DNA from: Meghimatium bilineatum
Taxonomy: Eukaryota; Mollusca; Gastropoda; Stylommatophora; Philomycidae
Length of the DNA stretch: 64,000 nucleotides
Direction: 5' to 3'
Assembly (NCBI GenBank): GCA_034231615.1
Contig: CM067298.1
Coordinates: forward strand, 32,122,127-32,186,126
Below are positions 21,355 to 31,739 of the stretch, piece after piece. How positions within the stretch are numbered: position 1 is the stretch's first letter; every line of letters starts with the position of its first letter. The position numbers and the translations under genes are program-made. A model generated the notes under the pieces. It saw only the letters and a list, made by a program, of their open reading frames with translations, made no database searches and was not told the DNA's origin.

Positions 21355-22145
21355 TCATGTCATACTGTTTTCCACGTGTGACCGTTTCCAGTATGACCTT
21401 GATTGTGCCAGAGAGTGTATAGCTAAGGAAAGGAGCAGCAAAAGAGAGACTGTATATGTAACGGACAGTAAGTAACAGAAGAGGACGAAGAATAATTCGA
21501 CGATTTCGGAGATACAGAAGTCCCGTAGATACTTGTAATGTAATAAGTCATAAAATAAAAACCAAGCCAGGAAAACAGCCATCATTGTGGGGGGACTTGA
21601 TGGAGCCAGTTTGTTACAGGGGGCAGTATAAATGAAACACTGAATACAGAACTTTCCCAAAAAGTTACAAAAGGGATTATCAATTCAGACTGCGGCCAAA
21701 AAGTACAAATTACTAGACGGTTAGTTTTACCGGAGATAAATTGTTAGCCGGCAAGTTAACAGGAGTTCATATAAGATGCAAACTCATTGTGTAACGGACT
21801 CCGGGAAACACGTTAATGGTGAATTATGTATTAATGGAGAACCAGCGTGTCATTGGAGTTCTGAGATACCATTGAAATTATCGGGCAACAAATATCTGGA
21901 ATGGTTGCGTAGTAGTAATTAAATACTGCATTCAGACAAAGACAGGAATTGCTTCTCCGGATAAAATTCTGGACACAAAGAAGCAAAGTTAACGAGAAAT
22001 TCCTTCCCGTGGGCAGATATCGGACAGAAAAGTTACATTCTGATTTCAAGTGACAGGCTGACCGTTTGTATGATTGGCTTGGAGTGAAGAAATGGGTTGA
22101 GTATGATTTGAGAACGGTCAGGGAACAGAGTTTTCCGGGGTAGTG
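21355..22145. other. No recognised gene
   Basis: Contains a 101-codon minus frame (21355-21660) and most of a 156-codon minus frame (21831-22301). Neither has a recognisable domain; the longer is partly produced by a short internal repeat. The words tgtaacggac and tgtaacggactccgggaaac near 21458 and 21789 made me consider a long terminal repeat, but I found no paired repeat. Confidence 0.4.
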
Positions 22146-22149
22146 CAGA

Positions 22150-22262
22150 CCTGGAAGTTGGCCAGAGCGGTAGTTCAGATAGTCTGAGTCTGGAAGTTGA
22201 CCAGAGCGAAGGTCAAGAGATTCAAAGTCTGGAAGCTGGTCAGAGCGGTAACCCAAGTCAGA
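22150..22262. repeat. Diverged tandem repeat, about 42-bp unit, three copies
   Basis: Units share ctggaagttggccagagcgg followed by tagttcagatagtctgagt. On the minus strand they encode three variants of YRSGQLPD inside a 156-codon frame, which explains why that frame stays open. Confidence 0.7.
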
Positions 22263-22551
22263 GATGCGGAGAAGTAAGCTGCGGACAGTTGCCCTGAGCA
22301 TGTAGATATATTATGAGATTTCAGTAAGACTATTTGGAACAGCCGACGAACTAGACTAATATATAGAATCTGGATTTAGCATATATATAATAATATATTT
22401 AGCATATAATCAAAATAATATTTTAGATGTGGTCTGATAGCAAAAATAGATGCAAAATCATAGATACGAAGTTAGCTAAGGAAGTAGAATAAGAAAGAAG
22501 AACTGTTCTTATAATTAACATTGATGCATACGTTTTATGTTATGATTGTTA

Positions 22552-22675
22552 GATGTCGTAAATATTGATGTTGAAGATGTCGTAACTATTGATGTTGAAG
22601 ATGTCGTAACTATTGATGTTGAAGATGTCGTAACTATTGATGTTGAAGATGTCGTAACTATTGATGTTGAAGACT
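22552..22675. repeat. 24-bp minisatellite
   Basis: Five units of attgatgttgaagatgtcgt followed by aact. The period is a multiple of three, so a minus-strand frame of repeated TSSTSIVT appears; it is not a gene. From 22690 to 23050 nothing is recognised. Confidence 0.95.
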
Positions 22676-23052
22676 GATGTTGATGTAATAGACGGTTTAT
22701 ATGTGAAGAGGACTTATTCATGAGTTACAACCACTTATGCAAGTTAGCTAGAGTGTAGATAGAGTTGCTGCAGGTGCAGCCAGTAAGAATACATCTACAT
22801 CATCAGGTAACGCAGTTAATCAGCATCATCAAACATCTTTTCTAATGCACGCTGTTTACCATAAGCGCTCAGTCACGACCTTTCGGGATTTCGGTTTGTC
22901 ATTGTCTATATACTTGGAATCGCCTTGGCAAGTCCAGTTATGTTATGGTATACTTTTCCAAGTATGTAAATAATGACCAATTGAAAGCCCCACAATAATA
23001 AAAAGCATTACGAATGGGGTCCTAATTAATTCATTTAGAAGGTCTTTATGAG

Positions 23053-23295
23053 AGACGGGCATGGCTCAGCTGCCTAGTCAGTGGCTGACCAGAAACCGCT
23101 TCAACTTGCGCAGTAGCGATTACGCCAATACTCGATCTTTCCATAGCATTAGCCCTGGTACCCTACTTCCTCATGGCTGAGTAATCCACTGGGTTTTTTT
23201 TTTTTTCATTTTATGCCACAAACAATGAGTGAACTCGAAACACCGGTTTGTTGGTCAGCGGGAGATTAATTTAGCTTAACACTACCGAGGCTCCC
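23053..23295 (-). mobile_element. tRNA-derived SINE-like repeat (type B), copy 2
   Basis: On the minus strand it begins ggagcctcggtagtgttaag, an A-box-like head, followed by cccgctgaccaacaaaccgg and gtttcgagttcactc, a B-box-like element. On the plus strand it contains ctcagctgcctagtcagtgg, ctggtaccctactt and a run of 13 t near 23197. Matches copy 1 (11332-11625) landmark by landmark. Confidence 0.65.
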
Positions 23296-23324
23296 AAACT
23301 GAGAATCTTAGCCAGACTGAGGTG

Positions 23325-23527
23325 TTCGGTCGGTTTTATCACCCTATTACCGGTTGATAGTCTATTGTCTTTCCCCAGGTGAATGATTGTTGATCACATT
23401 CACACTTGCCGTTAAGCGTAGAGGTGGTAGCTTAAGCTGTCGTTTCAAGGCCAGATGTGTCGCCGAGGTTGCATTTAGTCCATTTGTGTTCAAGGTTATC
23501 TTGATGTTTTCTAACCACTGTCAAATG
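23325..23527 (-). pseudogene. LINE C-terminal fragment, same family as 46470-46724
   Basis: The reverse complement contains gcgacacatctggccttgaa, cttaacggcaagtgtgaatg and tcacctggggaaagacaata, matching the plus-strand copy at 46540-46640 over about 200 bp. It encodes the last part of a LINE protein: the intact-like copy reads ATHLDLERQFKLQPLRLTAS and VNAINHYSPKERQ. Confidence 0.75.
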
Positions 23528-23579
23528 TTTGTTGTTCTCGCGGAATTTAGATACCTGTGCTTGTGTTTCTGTTGTTGAT

Positions 23580-23690
23580 GTCTGTATGTGTATCGACCGG
23601 TTCATATTCATAGTAACTTTAGAATAAAAACGTTGGAAGTCTCGACTAAAATTACATCTTTTATGTAATGCGGATTAGTCGATTAAAAAA
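23580..23690. repeat. Dispersed 110-bp repeat, copy 1
   Basis: Matches 24993-25101 from gtctgt through ttcatattcatagtaactt, acgttggaagt, and ending gcggattagtcga. Just downstream (23725-23760) is a tRNA-B-box-like acggacctggtccaaattc, also seen at 24764-24785 and 56618-56637 in variant form, so this may be part of a SINE. Confidence 0.6.
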
Positions 23691-23699
23691 AAAGTGTTC

Positions 23700-24630
23700 G
23701 TTGAAATTGCGAGGCGAATAGGCGCCAGTTGAACGGACCTGGTCCAAATTCTATCTGCTGCCTTCTGATGCGTTCATTGAATTCTTGATGTTTATTTATT
23801 ATATTATAATTGTTTCATAACTTTTATTTGAAGATAGGGATAATCAACGCAAACATTATAACATAAATAAAATAAATAACTGAAATTTACTCGTCATGCG
23901 CTTATGTTCTGTTCCTTATAAATGCCTTTTGTGGTCGAAACGAAGATTTGTGTGTTTTCCTGTCCGTTTCCAGTGATTATAAAACGTCATTACTATGCAT
24001 TTAGAATTTCACTTTTGTGGTAATCCCTGTCTCTAATACTGTGAACATGTTCTGATTGTGGCTTTACTTCATATCAACAAAAGATACTCAGTGTTTTTTT
24101 CATTTTGTCATCTCGTCGAGATGCCTATTAATTTGTGTTCTGCTGCTATGCTATTATCCAGCGTTACACGTAATGCCACATGGTTAAATACATCGGTGAT
24201 CTTCTAGCGGTACATAACTATTTTCAGCCTTTGTAAATATTTAGAGATAGCTATTCTTTTGTACGAATGCGAGTGTTTGACAATTATGGTGGAAATAAAG
24301 AGAAGAATGCAGGCTTTTCGGAAAGCAGATTTTACAGAGAATATTACGAATAAATTATACAAAATATAAAATTAATCTATTTGTAAGAAATAAAATAAAT
24401 GCCCTTATATGTTAACAAGAACGTCTAACAATGGTGAAACACCGAACACTTGTGGGGTTTGGTCACGCCATAGGGCATGATCCCCTTTGCCAGTGGTATA
24501 GTTCTTCTGTTGATCATAAAGCCCAGTTTTTGTAAAGTCCACTTGCTATTCCAGGTTTGAAATAAATATTATTTCTGAAGTTCAACCGGCCGCCAGGGGG
24601 TAGGGTACAAGAGCTCATACTCTTAGAAGA
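23700..24630. other. No gene; AT-rich spacer
   Basis: No array or coding signal beyond the B-box-like element near 23728-23760. Confidence 0.5.
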
Positions 24631-24639
24631 TAGAGGAAT

Positions 24640-24800
24640 GGCGCTATCGATACTGAGCAAATGCTGCCAAGTTATTATGGGAAATTATGGGAAACCGTGT
24701 TTTGTAACACTGGTTCATAACTCAGCTGATCTTTACGTTTACCATTACAAGTGTCAGCTGAACCGACCTTACTCAAATCCCGTCTGCTGCCGTATATTTT
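24640..24800 (+). repeat. SINE-like segment with B-box-like motif
   Basis: The part ttatgggaaaccgtgttttg...ctggttcataactc resembles cttatggaaaacagtgtgct...ctagctcaaaactc at 33135-33175. It ends in tgaaccgaccttactcaaat followed by cccgtctgctgcc, matching 23728-23760, 56615-56640 and, inverted, 27030-27056. A family of diverged tRNA-like SINEs is the simplest reading. Two overlapping frames here (88 and 76 codons) are rich in hydrophobic residues and unrecognised. Confidence 0.4.
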
Positions 24801-24992
24801 TTTCTGTGAGCTCCTCTTGTTTTTCCAAATTATATTATTTCTTTGCTCATGTTATGTTTCAAACAATTGTGTTTCTGTTTCTGTATTATTTTTGTTACAA
24901 GTAGGCATAATGGTATTTTTAAAGGAATGTTGCCTAATAGTACGTACTAGTATTCAATGTTTGTGGTTCTCTAGAAATTAACATACCATATT

Positions 24993-25101
24993 GTCTGTGT
25001 GTCCATGGGTCAGTCCATATTCATAATAACTTAAGAATATACACGTTGGAGGTTGTGATTAAAATCATATTTTTTTTAGGATACGGATTAGTCGAAATAG
25101 G
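24993..25101. repeat. Dispersed 110-bp repeat, copy 2
   Basis: See the copy at 23580-23690. Shared words include catattcataataactt, cacgttggag and acggattagtcga. Confidence 0.6.
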
Positions 25102-25286
25102 AAGAAACATAGGAACTGAAGTACTGAAGTTTCTATGGGTGTTAGATGTACAGGTTTGGTTAAAAATCCCACCTGCACCTTTCGGATTTTATCTGAAACA
25201 ACTATATTAACTGTTCAATATTTATTGTTACTTCAAAAAGACGACACAAAGATGTGTTTCCGGGAACGTCATTGTCTCTAATAAGT

Positions 25287-25287
<1 letters not shown>

Positions 25288-25376
<89 letters not shown>
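25288..25376. repeat. (TA)n microsatellite
   Basis: An uninterrupted at dinucleotide run of about 88 bp. Confidence 0.98.
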
Positions 25377-25378
<2 letters not shown>

Positions 25379-25520
25379 ACAGAGTAGAGATAATAGTTAC
25401 ATAGTTATAAGAAGTAGAGGTGCATACTACGTAGTTATAAATAAATAAATATGTATTTCTATTATTGTGTAGTGGATCCTATAAGTCATTAGACGTAAGG
25501 AGTTCAACTCCCAATTCCCC

Positions 25521-25546
25521 CAAGTCAGTACATGGCATTGAGTACT
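25521..25546 (+). repeat. 26-bp exact dispersed repeat (partner at 27335-27360)
   Basis: The sequence caagtcagtacatggcattg and then agtact is identical at the two places and in the same orientation, although the adjoining LINE pieces face opposite ways. The flanks are not otherwise alike. Confidence 0.8.
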
Positions 25547-25549
25547 GGG

Positions 25550-26470
25550 AAATGTTTCTTCGCCGTCGGACTCGACGATGACCAATTAGCTCAACTGGGA
25601 TGATGATCATAATGTCTGCGGTGTGCATGACTGTGACTAATGAGTCCTATGCGTGCTTGGAATTGTCTACCACACTCTGAGCATGTGTGGTAGGAGTCTG
25701 TGAGACATTGAGCAGCTCTTTTCTTTCTTCTGGCTTGTTTTTGTTGCGCAACTTGATGTCTGAAGTTCTCTGCATCTGCTGCACCACTCTTGATTCTGCG
25801 ACACCAATCGGATCTGTCTTGCGCAAGATTCTCCCATGAATATGCGTCGATTTTGAAGTGGGTCAGTGATGTTTAGAGTGTCTTTAAAATGCTTCTTCTG
25901 TCCTCCCAATTTCGGGAGCCAGTCTGGGGTTTTCCATATAACAACGTCTTTGATAGATGATGATCTTTCATGCGTCCTGTCCAGCGTGTCTGCGCCTTCA
26001 TCAACATTTTATGTATGCTTAGAGACATATTTCATCAGTACGTCACTGTCTGATATGTTATCCCACCAATGGATGTTGAGTATCTCACGAAGGCAGCTTA
26101 GGTAAATGTGGTTGAGTCTTCTAGCATGTCTGGCATATACTGCTAATGTATCGCAGGCATAAAGGAGTTATGATGGTTGGTAAACTATGAGTTTGGTAGT
26201 AGTTGTTATTTTTCTTCTTTCCCATATGTTTTTCGCAGTCTTCCAAATGTCGCACTAGCTTTCGCTATTCTGTTGTTTACCTCAGTGTCGATGTTGACTT
26301 CTTGTGAGAGAGTGTTGCCAGGTAGGTGAAAATATTGACTGTTTGAAGCTTTTCTTCTTTGATCATTATATGGGGATTTAAGTGTCGCGTGTTTGGTGTG
26401 GGATGAATCATGACCTTGGTTTTCTTTGTATTGATGGTTAAACCAAATCTGTGCGCTAATCATTACTCAA
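25550..26470 (-). pseudogene. RTE/BovB-like LINE 3' half with finger tail (lineage c)
   Basis: In minus-strand order: a 3' RT segment whose reading gives GLTINTKKTKVMIHPTPNT and then TVNIFTYLGNTLSQEVNID, NNRIAKASATFGRLRKTYGK (26206-26400), GGQKKHFKDTLNI, ENLAQDRSxW-like sequence, and a C-terminal finger CRQFQARIGLISHSHAHR near 25610-25680. This is the hallmark order of the group: KKTxVM, YLGxxLS, RIAKASAAFGRL, GGQKKRFKDTLK, CxxCxRxFxxxIGLxSHxRxH. Several frameshifts are present, so the copy is dead. About 900 bp remain; the polymerase box and everything before it are missing. Confidence 0.88.
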
Positions 26471-26756
26471 CAATCATCATTCATCATCGTCAACTTACAC
26501 AGCAAGCCCTGTGGTGATAGAGAAGTGTCGAACAAAGTCACTAACACTGATGTATTAAATGAAGCAGGGAATATCACAGTTATTCCACGCTCAGTCTGCG
26601 CAGACTCAGATGCCTGGGACACTAGGAGGATGGACAATGGAAGAATAAAGAAAGATCTACTTTATTGAGAATTACAATATCTGCAAAGATCTCAGGGTCG
26701 ACCTCTACTTCGATATAAAGACGTATGTGAATGTTGGGTCAACACAGAACAATAAA

Positions 26757-26804
26757 TTCCATTTGTGTGTCACATAAATTATCGCCATGGATCGTAGATT
26801 ATGT
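26757..26804 (-). repeat. Inverted partner of the repeat at 14938-14985
   Basis: Shares about 40 bp with that segment in opposite orientation. No element identified. Confidence 0.6.
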
Positions 26805-27109
26805 TACCTGGTACTTACAAAAGTTGCGTACTATAAAGTCATAAACAACCGAACATGTATCCCTACTATTATGTAATGAACACCTTCACGTCTGTAGATT
26901 TGCATCGATCCTAGCTTCTTGAAGACTACAGTCCTTGATCGCTCAAAATGGCACACCAAGACCACTGCTAGCATCACTAAATTTGAAAAAGAATTTGTTC
27001 TCTGTTTTAATTTTGAATTAAAATGAATTTGTTTAAGTAAGGTCGGTTCACTGCGGGCAGTGTACAAGCGACGAAAGCGGAAGGACAATCCGAAAACCCT
27101 CCTACTCCA

Positions 27110-27334
27110 AACCCTCTACACTGCTGCATACACAGCAATAGAACTTTCCTGGCACGAATCGGACTCATTTGGCATCTACGAACTCACAAACCAAATTATA
27201 CAATCACAAATGTTTTGTTGATTTTCTACTTGTTAATCATATTTATTGGTTTTCATGCCATGCCCATCTTCGCTTGCGAAGGAGGAACACTATCATCAGA
27301 TTTAATGGCTATAAACATGACACTCCTTGTTTAT
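27110..27334 (+). pseudogene. LINE 3' end with C2H2-like finger (lineage c)
   Basis: Reads SNRTFLARIGLIWHLRTHKP, the finger (CxxCxRTFxARIGLxxHLRTH with the first Cys pair partly lost), then after a shift SCHAHLRLRRRNTII, the usual closing segment of this LINE group also seen as ARHIFVCKGFFFF at about 16250. A minus-strand B-box-like element at 27030-27056 lies just upstream. Confidence 0.75.
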
Positions 27335-27360
27335 CAAGTCAGTACATGGCATTGAGTACT
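27335..27360 (+). repeat. 26-bp exact dispersed repeat (partner at 25521-25546)
   Basis: Identical to the partner over 26 bp, directly following the LINE 3' end. Confidence 0.8.
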
Positions 27361-27399
27361 AGGATGAAAGACAAGAAATGTTAACCCAACCTACCTCCG

Positions 27400-28040
27400 C
27401 TTTTAAAATATTTTTACTGGTTTTTCAAAGAAAGTCATACGAAATGTCATAAGAACAAGGACATTATTTGCCTGTTAGGTAAACCCTTACTAAATAAGTA
27501 TCTACAGCTCTGAACACCTTATTGTGTTTACACATACGTGTGTATAATGTTTGTTTATAGTCTGCATTAGCGTTGCGTTTATTTTATAACTACTCGCCAA
27601 CTGCTGTCAAGATTGAATCTACAATCTCTTTAATTGAAAGTCTGTCGTCGTGACATAATGCAGTCTCTTTTCTTAGTCTACAAAATGGATGTTTGGTTCC
27701 GTCTACGTGATGATCTATTCACTGGTGGGACAGACAATTTATGAGATGGATTTCAGACAGACATAGTACAGCTTAGAAGATGCTCACGAACTCTCAAATA
27801 ACGTGTCAGTTATGCCCGATAATAGGAAATCTAATCACAACATACGCCATTCTTGAGTCGTGTTTGTGCACGTGTGTGTCTGTTTGTCAACGTTTGTTTA
27901 TGATAAAATAATGATAAACGTGCCTGAGTGACTGTGTGTGTATATATATATATATACTTTTAATAGTATGTTATTCATTTGCTATCATGAACATGTACTT
28001 TATTATATTTTTAACGTATGGATGCTTAAGAAGGATTTAA
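27400..28040. other. No recognisable feature
   Basis: AT-rich, with a short (tg)n/(ta)n run at about 27930-27955. Confidence 0.5.
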
Positions 28041-28044
28041 AGAT

Positions 28045-28265
28045 GTAGAGGGTCGACTTAATTGTACTCTGTTTTCCCAAAACGTATTCTGCTCCTCACA
28101 AAAAGAAGGTACACTGGCTGGTGAAAGTACCATCCACTGCACATAGGTTCTTAGTTTCAAGCGATAGTCCCCAATATTATTAATGTTCGTGTACAAGACT
28201 TCACGACTATTTATTGAACCAGTGTACACATGAAAACAAGGCAAGTGTCTTAACCATTATGCCGC
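28045..28265 (-). mobile_element. tRNA-derived SINE (type C), copy 2
   Basis: On the minus strand it starts gtctccgcggcataatggtt and aagacacttgcc, a clear A-box-like tRNA head, then cactggttcaataa, a B-box-like motif. The remaining body includes, on the plus strand, attgtactctgttttcc, tattctgctcctcac and tttcaagcgatagtcccc, shared with copies at 11125 and 34520. I consider it a SINE rather than a tRNA gene because no cloverleaf can be drawn. Confidence 0.65.
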
Positions 28266-28279
28266 GGAGACTACTATAG

Positions 28280-29580
28280 TCCTGCTTAAAACTGGCGAAT
28301 AAAATTTACAGTTACTCATTCAGGTTTAATTGTATTATTAGTGTCTATACTTATGTCTTCTATATTGTGTCTTATGTCTTCTTCTGTAATGTGCTTACTC
28401 TACATGTAACCACTCACATTCTCATAATTCTCGCCTCTAATTTTTATTGTTGTAGTCCTGACCTGTCAGTTCCAATATGGCTGACACACAGTCTCCTTTT
28501 GATTTAGTAGTTCAATCATGTGTTCGTGTGTCCCTATCTTGATAAAGACCCTTTTGTAAAAATGTTGATTTTGTGATTTTTTTCCCCACGTTAAACTGCT
28601 ATTTAGTACTTTATTCTATATTTACTTACGAATTGCTGCACAGTTTTACTTGTATCTCCCGTTCACTCAACGTTATGAAGGTAATCTTTTTATTGTGTAT
28701 ATCATATACTGGTGCAGTCCTGGAGAACATAGCTTCTGAGTATCAACTCATACGTCTCATGCACAATATGTCGGACGTTTTCCCACTAATTACTTCTTTT
28801 CTTCGTCATCAGATGTTATTGATGGATCATGCTGTTATTACGAAATAGATAAACACCTAGAGGTTAAGGTTTTCAACAGCGCATCAAACTAATGTAATGA
28901 CAAGGTAGCTTATACACAGCCTATTGATGTTTTAAATATTGTCATCATGTCTCCTCATAATAACAAAGCTAAGCTCATCGTATGTCTGTCTTTAAAATTT
29001 ATTGTGTAATAATTAAAACAAATTGTTAAAGTCAGTTCTTGTATATTTTCTGTCTTGGGCCCAAATAAAATGATGACACAACTCACATTGGCACAATTGC
29101 TAAAAATATTTTAGGGTTCATTGCAAGAAACATATCTTCCTGCTACAAGAGAGATCAAGGGGGAGTTTGAGAACGATTGCTAACAGATTGTTATGTTTTT
29201 CTCTAAAATATATTGTTCATATATACTTTTGTTCTCTCTCTCTCTCTCTCTCTCTCATTTGTTGTGTTTAATTGCTATTCACAAATTGACATATTTTATA
29301 ATGGTTCTTTCCAAAAATTTCCCTATCTTCTTATACAATCTGCGCCGATCCTCAATTATGTGGTATCTGAGACGTCATATGCTGCCTTTTTAGTCATATA
29401 TACAAAATGGCTACAGCAATCGTGTTTTTTAGAGGTATACAATTCTGTTACAGTCGCAAGGACTTCAACTGGATTACACGATTTTCGCGCCTCACATTGA
29501 GAACCTCCCCCTCCCCATCTGCACGCCATCCACTGAGAGACCTATCCATACAACCCTCCTAACATTAATATCTCGACCAC
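28280..29580. other. No gene; AT-rich with a CT microsatellite
   Basis: Contains a ct run at 29233-29256. A 91-codon plus-strand frame (28573-28848) is unrecognised. Nothing else is supported. Confidence 0.5.
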
Positions 29581-29662
29581 CGAACCACCCTGATCGGTAA
29601 TTATAGACATATTATATAAAGTGGCATATTCTTTCCAAAACGTTGTCCTCATCGTGGATAAT

Positions 29663-30369
29663 GAGATACAATCAGAACACCAACAGGAAAATTCTGCAAT
29701 AATTATGATGCAGAAATCCAGGCAATTAGTGTGGCAGCTAAAAAACTGCTGAACTCCTACTCTGGCCTACAGCCTCTGGTATTCCTGACAGATGCAAGGT
29801 CAGTGCTTCAAGCTCTCCAGTCTGGAAAACTAACAGACTTAAAAAAACTACTTAGCGAATTGTCTTACTTGTATAGGATAACCATGCAGTGGATACCCTC
29901 TCACTGTGGAATACCAGGAAATGAAAAAGCAGACCAACTGGCTAAAGAAGGTGCTGCCGAAGACCAACCAGATATACCAATCACCTACCATCAGAAAAAA
30001 CAGACGATCAAGTCAATAAGAAAGCCACAAACACCAACACAAGATGACTATCACATTATGAACAGACCAGAACAAGTTATAATTCTACGTCTCAGAACAG
30101 GACACAACCGACTCCGCAGTCACATGTATACAAAGTTCAAGATTGGCAACACGGCCATGTGTACATGTGGACAGGCAGCACAGAGTGCCAGACATATACT
30201 TCAAGAGTGTTCTGAGCATGAAACTCTGAGGCAGACATATTGGCCAGAGGAAACAACACTGGAATCAAAGCTCTATGGGACACTGTATGAACTACAAAAG
30301 ACAGTGAGTTTTATTAAGGAGACAGAATTACAGATATAGACATGTTTCAAGTGAACGAAAGAAGAAGAA
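29663..30369 (+). mobile_element. 5'-truncated RNase H LINE insertion with 12-bp target duplication
   Basis: The 707-bp insert is flanked by identical atcgtggataat at 29651-29662 and 30370-30381. The insert ends in a gaaagaagaagaa tail, as do related pieces at 6376, 16262 and 31530. The uninterrupted target is preserved in a sister LINE copy at 33541-33580 (cgtcgtggatactctgaacg), a natural empty site. 5' truncation, short tail and target duplication fit target-primed reverse transcription. Confidence 0.92.
29665..30339 (+). CDS. RNase H domain and CCHC tail of a LINE polyprotein (5'-partial, open)
   Basis: Open for 224 codons with no ATG; the frame begins right at the insertion boundary, so this is the truncated C-terminus of a longer protein (a GTG at 29731 is internal). 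It reads IRTPTGKFCNNYDAEIQAI, giving catalytic Glu17; FLTDARSVLQAL with Asp43; and IPSHCGIPGNEKADQLA with His80 and Asp90. The first catalytic Asp (usually in a YTDGS context) was lost with the 5' part. Next come VIILRLRTGHNRLRSHMY and a CTC...H...C cluster (C166, C168, H177, C182), then FIKETELQI and stop. It is an unusually well kept piece among dead copies, implying a young insertion. Protein function is unlikely without the reverse transcriptase. Confidence 0.85.
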   Translation, partial: DTIRTPTGKFCNNYDAEIQAISVAAKKLLNSYSGLQPLVFLTDARSVLQALQSGKLTDLKKLLSELSYLYRITMQWIPSHCGIPGNEKADQLAKEGAAEDQPDIPITYHQKKQTIKSIRKPQTPTQDDYHIMNRPEQVIILRLRTGHNRLRSHMYTKFKIGNTAMCTCGQAAQSARHILQECSEHETLRQTYWPEETTLESKLYGTLYELQKTVSFIKETELQI

Positions 30370-30381
30370 ATCGTGGATAAT
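30370..30381. repeat. Right copy of 12-bp target-site duplication
   Basis: atcgtggataat, identical to 29651-29662. Confidence 0.9.
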
Positions 30382-31387
30382 CTGAACGCCTCTCCATCCG
30401 TGACAAGCAGGTCTTCATTGACCAGAGACATGCTCATACATTATTCGATATTGCTGGTCTATCATCTTCTTGGTCTTCCTCTTTTTCTATTCCCTGGCAA
30501 TCTGCCCTTAAGAATCAATCCATCGATGCAGTCATGTCTCTTCAAGTGTCCAAAATACTGTAACTTCCTTTTTATGGAGGTATGTAGAAGTCATCCTTCA
30601 TTTATTTTCAGTAAATTAAAAATAAGTATTTTCTTCGTTTACTCTGTCCATGATATCCGTAGAATATTCGGCAGCACTTCGTTTCAAATTAATTTATTCA
30701 TCTGGATATTTCCTTGTTGTTTGTCCAACTCTCGCATCCATATGACAAAACATAATCTTAAAAGGGTTTTTTTATTGTCATTATTACTACTTTGTCACAG
30801 CTTTCTCATGTGTCTTATTTTGAGTGTTGTTATTGTGAATCTTCTTTTAATCTCAACTGAACAGTCTCAGTAACTGTTTATATTTGCTCCCGGATATTCG
30901 AATATGTTTACACATTCTAGTTCTATATTGTGCAGTTTGATTATCGGTTTGATATATGTTAAGAGTGATGTAATAATCTTTGCTTTGTGTGCTGTTAGAT
31001 ATAGATTTTAGATCTCGCTGTATTTGTTGTGACTAGCTGTTTCCGTTCTTCAGGATGTGTAGTAAGGAGGACTGTGTCGTCTGCTTATCTTATTTCTGGA
31101 AGCTTGTACACACTGATATTTTATAGATGCAACTCATTTTTCTCTAGTTCTTCTCTTACATTTCTTATTATGTTCTCTGCATAGATGATAAAAGGATAAG
31201 GTTATAGAGTGAACCCCTATCGCACTCCACTTTGTAGAGCGAACCACTCAGATGTTTCTCCCTCCACTCTTACTGTTGTTTGTTGTTCGAGGTATAGTGC
31301 TTCAATAAGATGTATTAGGTGTTTGGGTAAACCGATGTTTCCATGATGGACCATATTTGGTGATATTTTATCACATTCAAACGCCGT

Positions 31388-31530
31388 GGTAAGAGAGGGA
31401 GAAAATATGGCCTACTGAGACGGCACTGCTTCCAGACTTGAGGGGTTGCATGGATGACCTGAAGCGAATCACACAATTCATTGAAGCTATTGGTGCTGTA
31501 ACCTGATATCTGACTGAAGAACGATGAAGA
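31388..31530 (+). pseudogene. RNase H LINE extreme 3' fragment, inserted in the minus-strand LINE
   Basis: gagggagaaaatatggccta through ttgaagctattggtgctgta matches 8040-8155 at roughly nine bases in ten and ends in gatgaagaagaa. It encodes the last 35 or so residues (REKIWPTETALLPDLRG and FIEAIGAV). It sits between IFN-side and AFE-side parts of the host LINE. Left and right flanks share only cgccg, so a target duplication is not clear. Confidence 0.85.
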
Positions 31531-31739
31531 AGAATCGCCGAATATGTGCCGATATTGAATATGTGGTCTTTTGTTCCTCTTCCTGCTCGAAACCCGGCTT
31601 GACCTTCATGGATTTATGTTTCTATAGACATATTAGACAAGGGAAATAATTTGCGGGAAAAAATTGCCTACATTTCTTTTTTCTTTCCATAAATAATGAA
31701 GGCCCTTTCACTGAGAAAGATCCTGTACAACATTTTACT

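Larger units (their letters stand above)
29585..31625 (-). pseudogene. RTE-like LINE (lineage a), twice interrupted by RNase H LINE pieces
   Basis: Read from right to left: QAGFRAGRGTKDHIFNI (31560-31610), then past an insertion, TAFECDKIS, QTTVRVEGETSEWFALQSGV, PYPFIIYAENIIRNVREE, ADDTVLLTTHPEE (polymerase box), and C-terminal FGHLKRHDCIDG, KGRLPGNRKRGRPRR. The far 3' end (29585-29650) lies beyond a second insertion and reads TTFWKEYAT-like sequence. Stops and shifts occur throughout. Insertions at 29663-30369 and 31388-31530 are both plus-strand lineage b pieces. About 70 bp of RT sequence between the IFN and AFE motifs are missing at the second insertion. Confidence 0.85.

Noticed and set aside
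21458-21810. Long terminal repeat retrotransposon (tgtaacggac words)
   Set aside because: No second LTR, primer-binding site or gag/pol reading was found.
21831-22301. 156-codon minus-strand frame with three YRSGQLPD repeats
   Set aside because: The repeats come from a 42-bp tandem duplication, and the remainder has no known domain.
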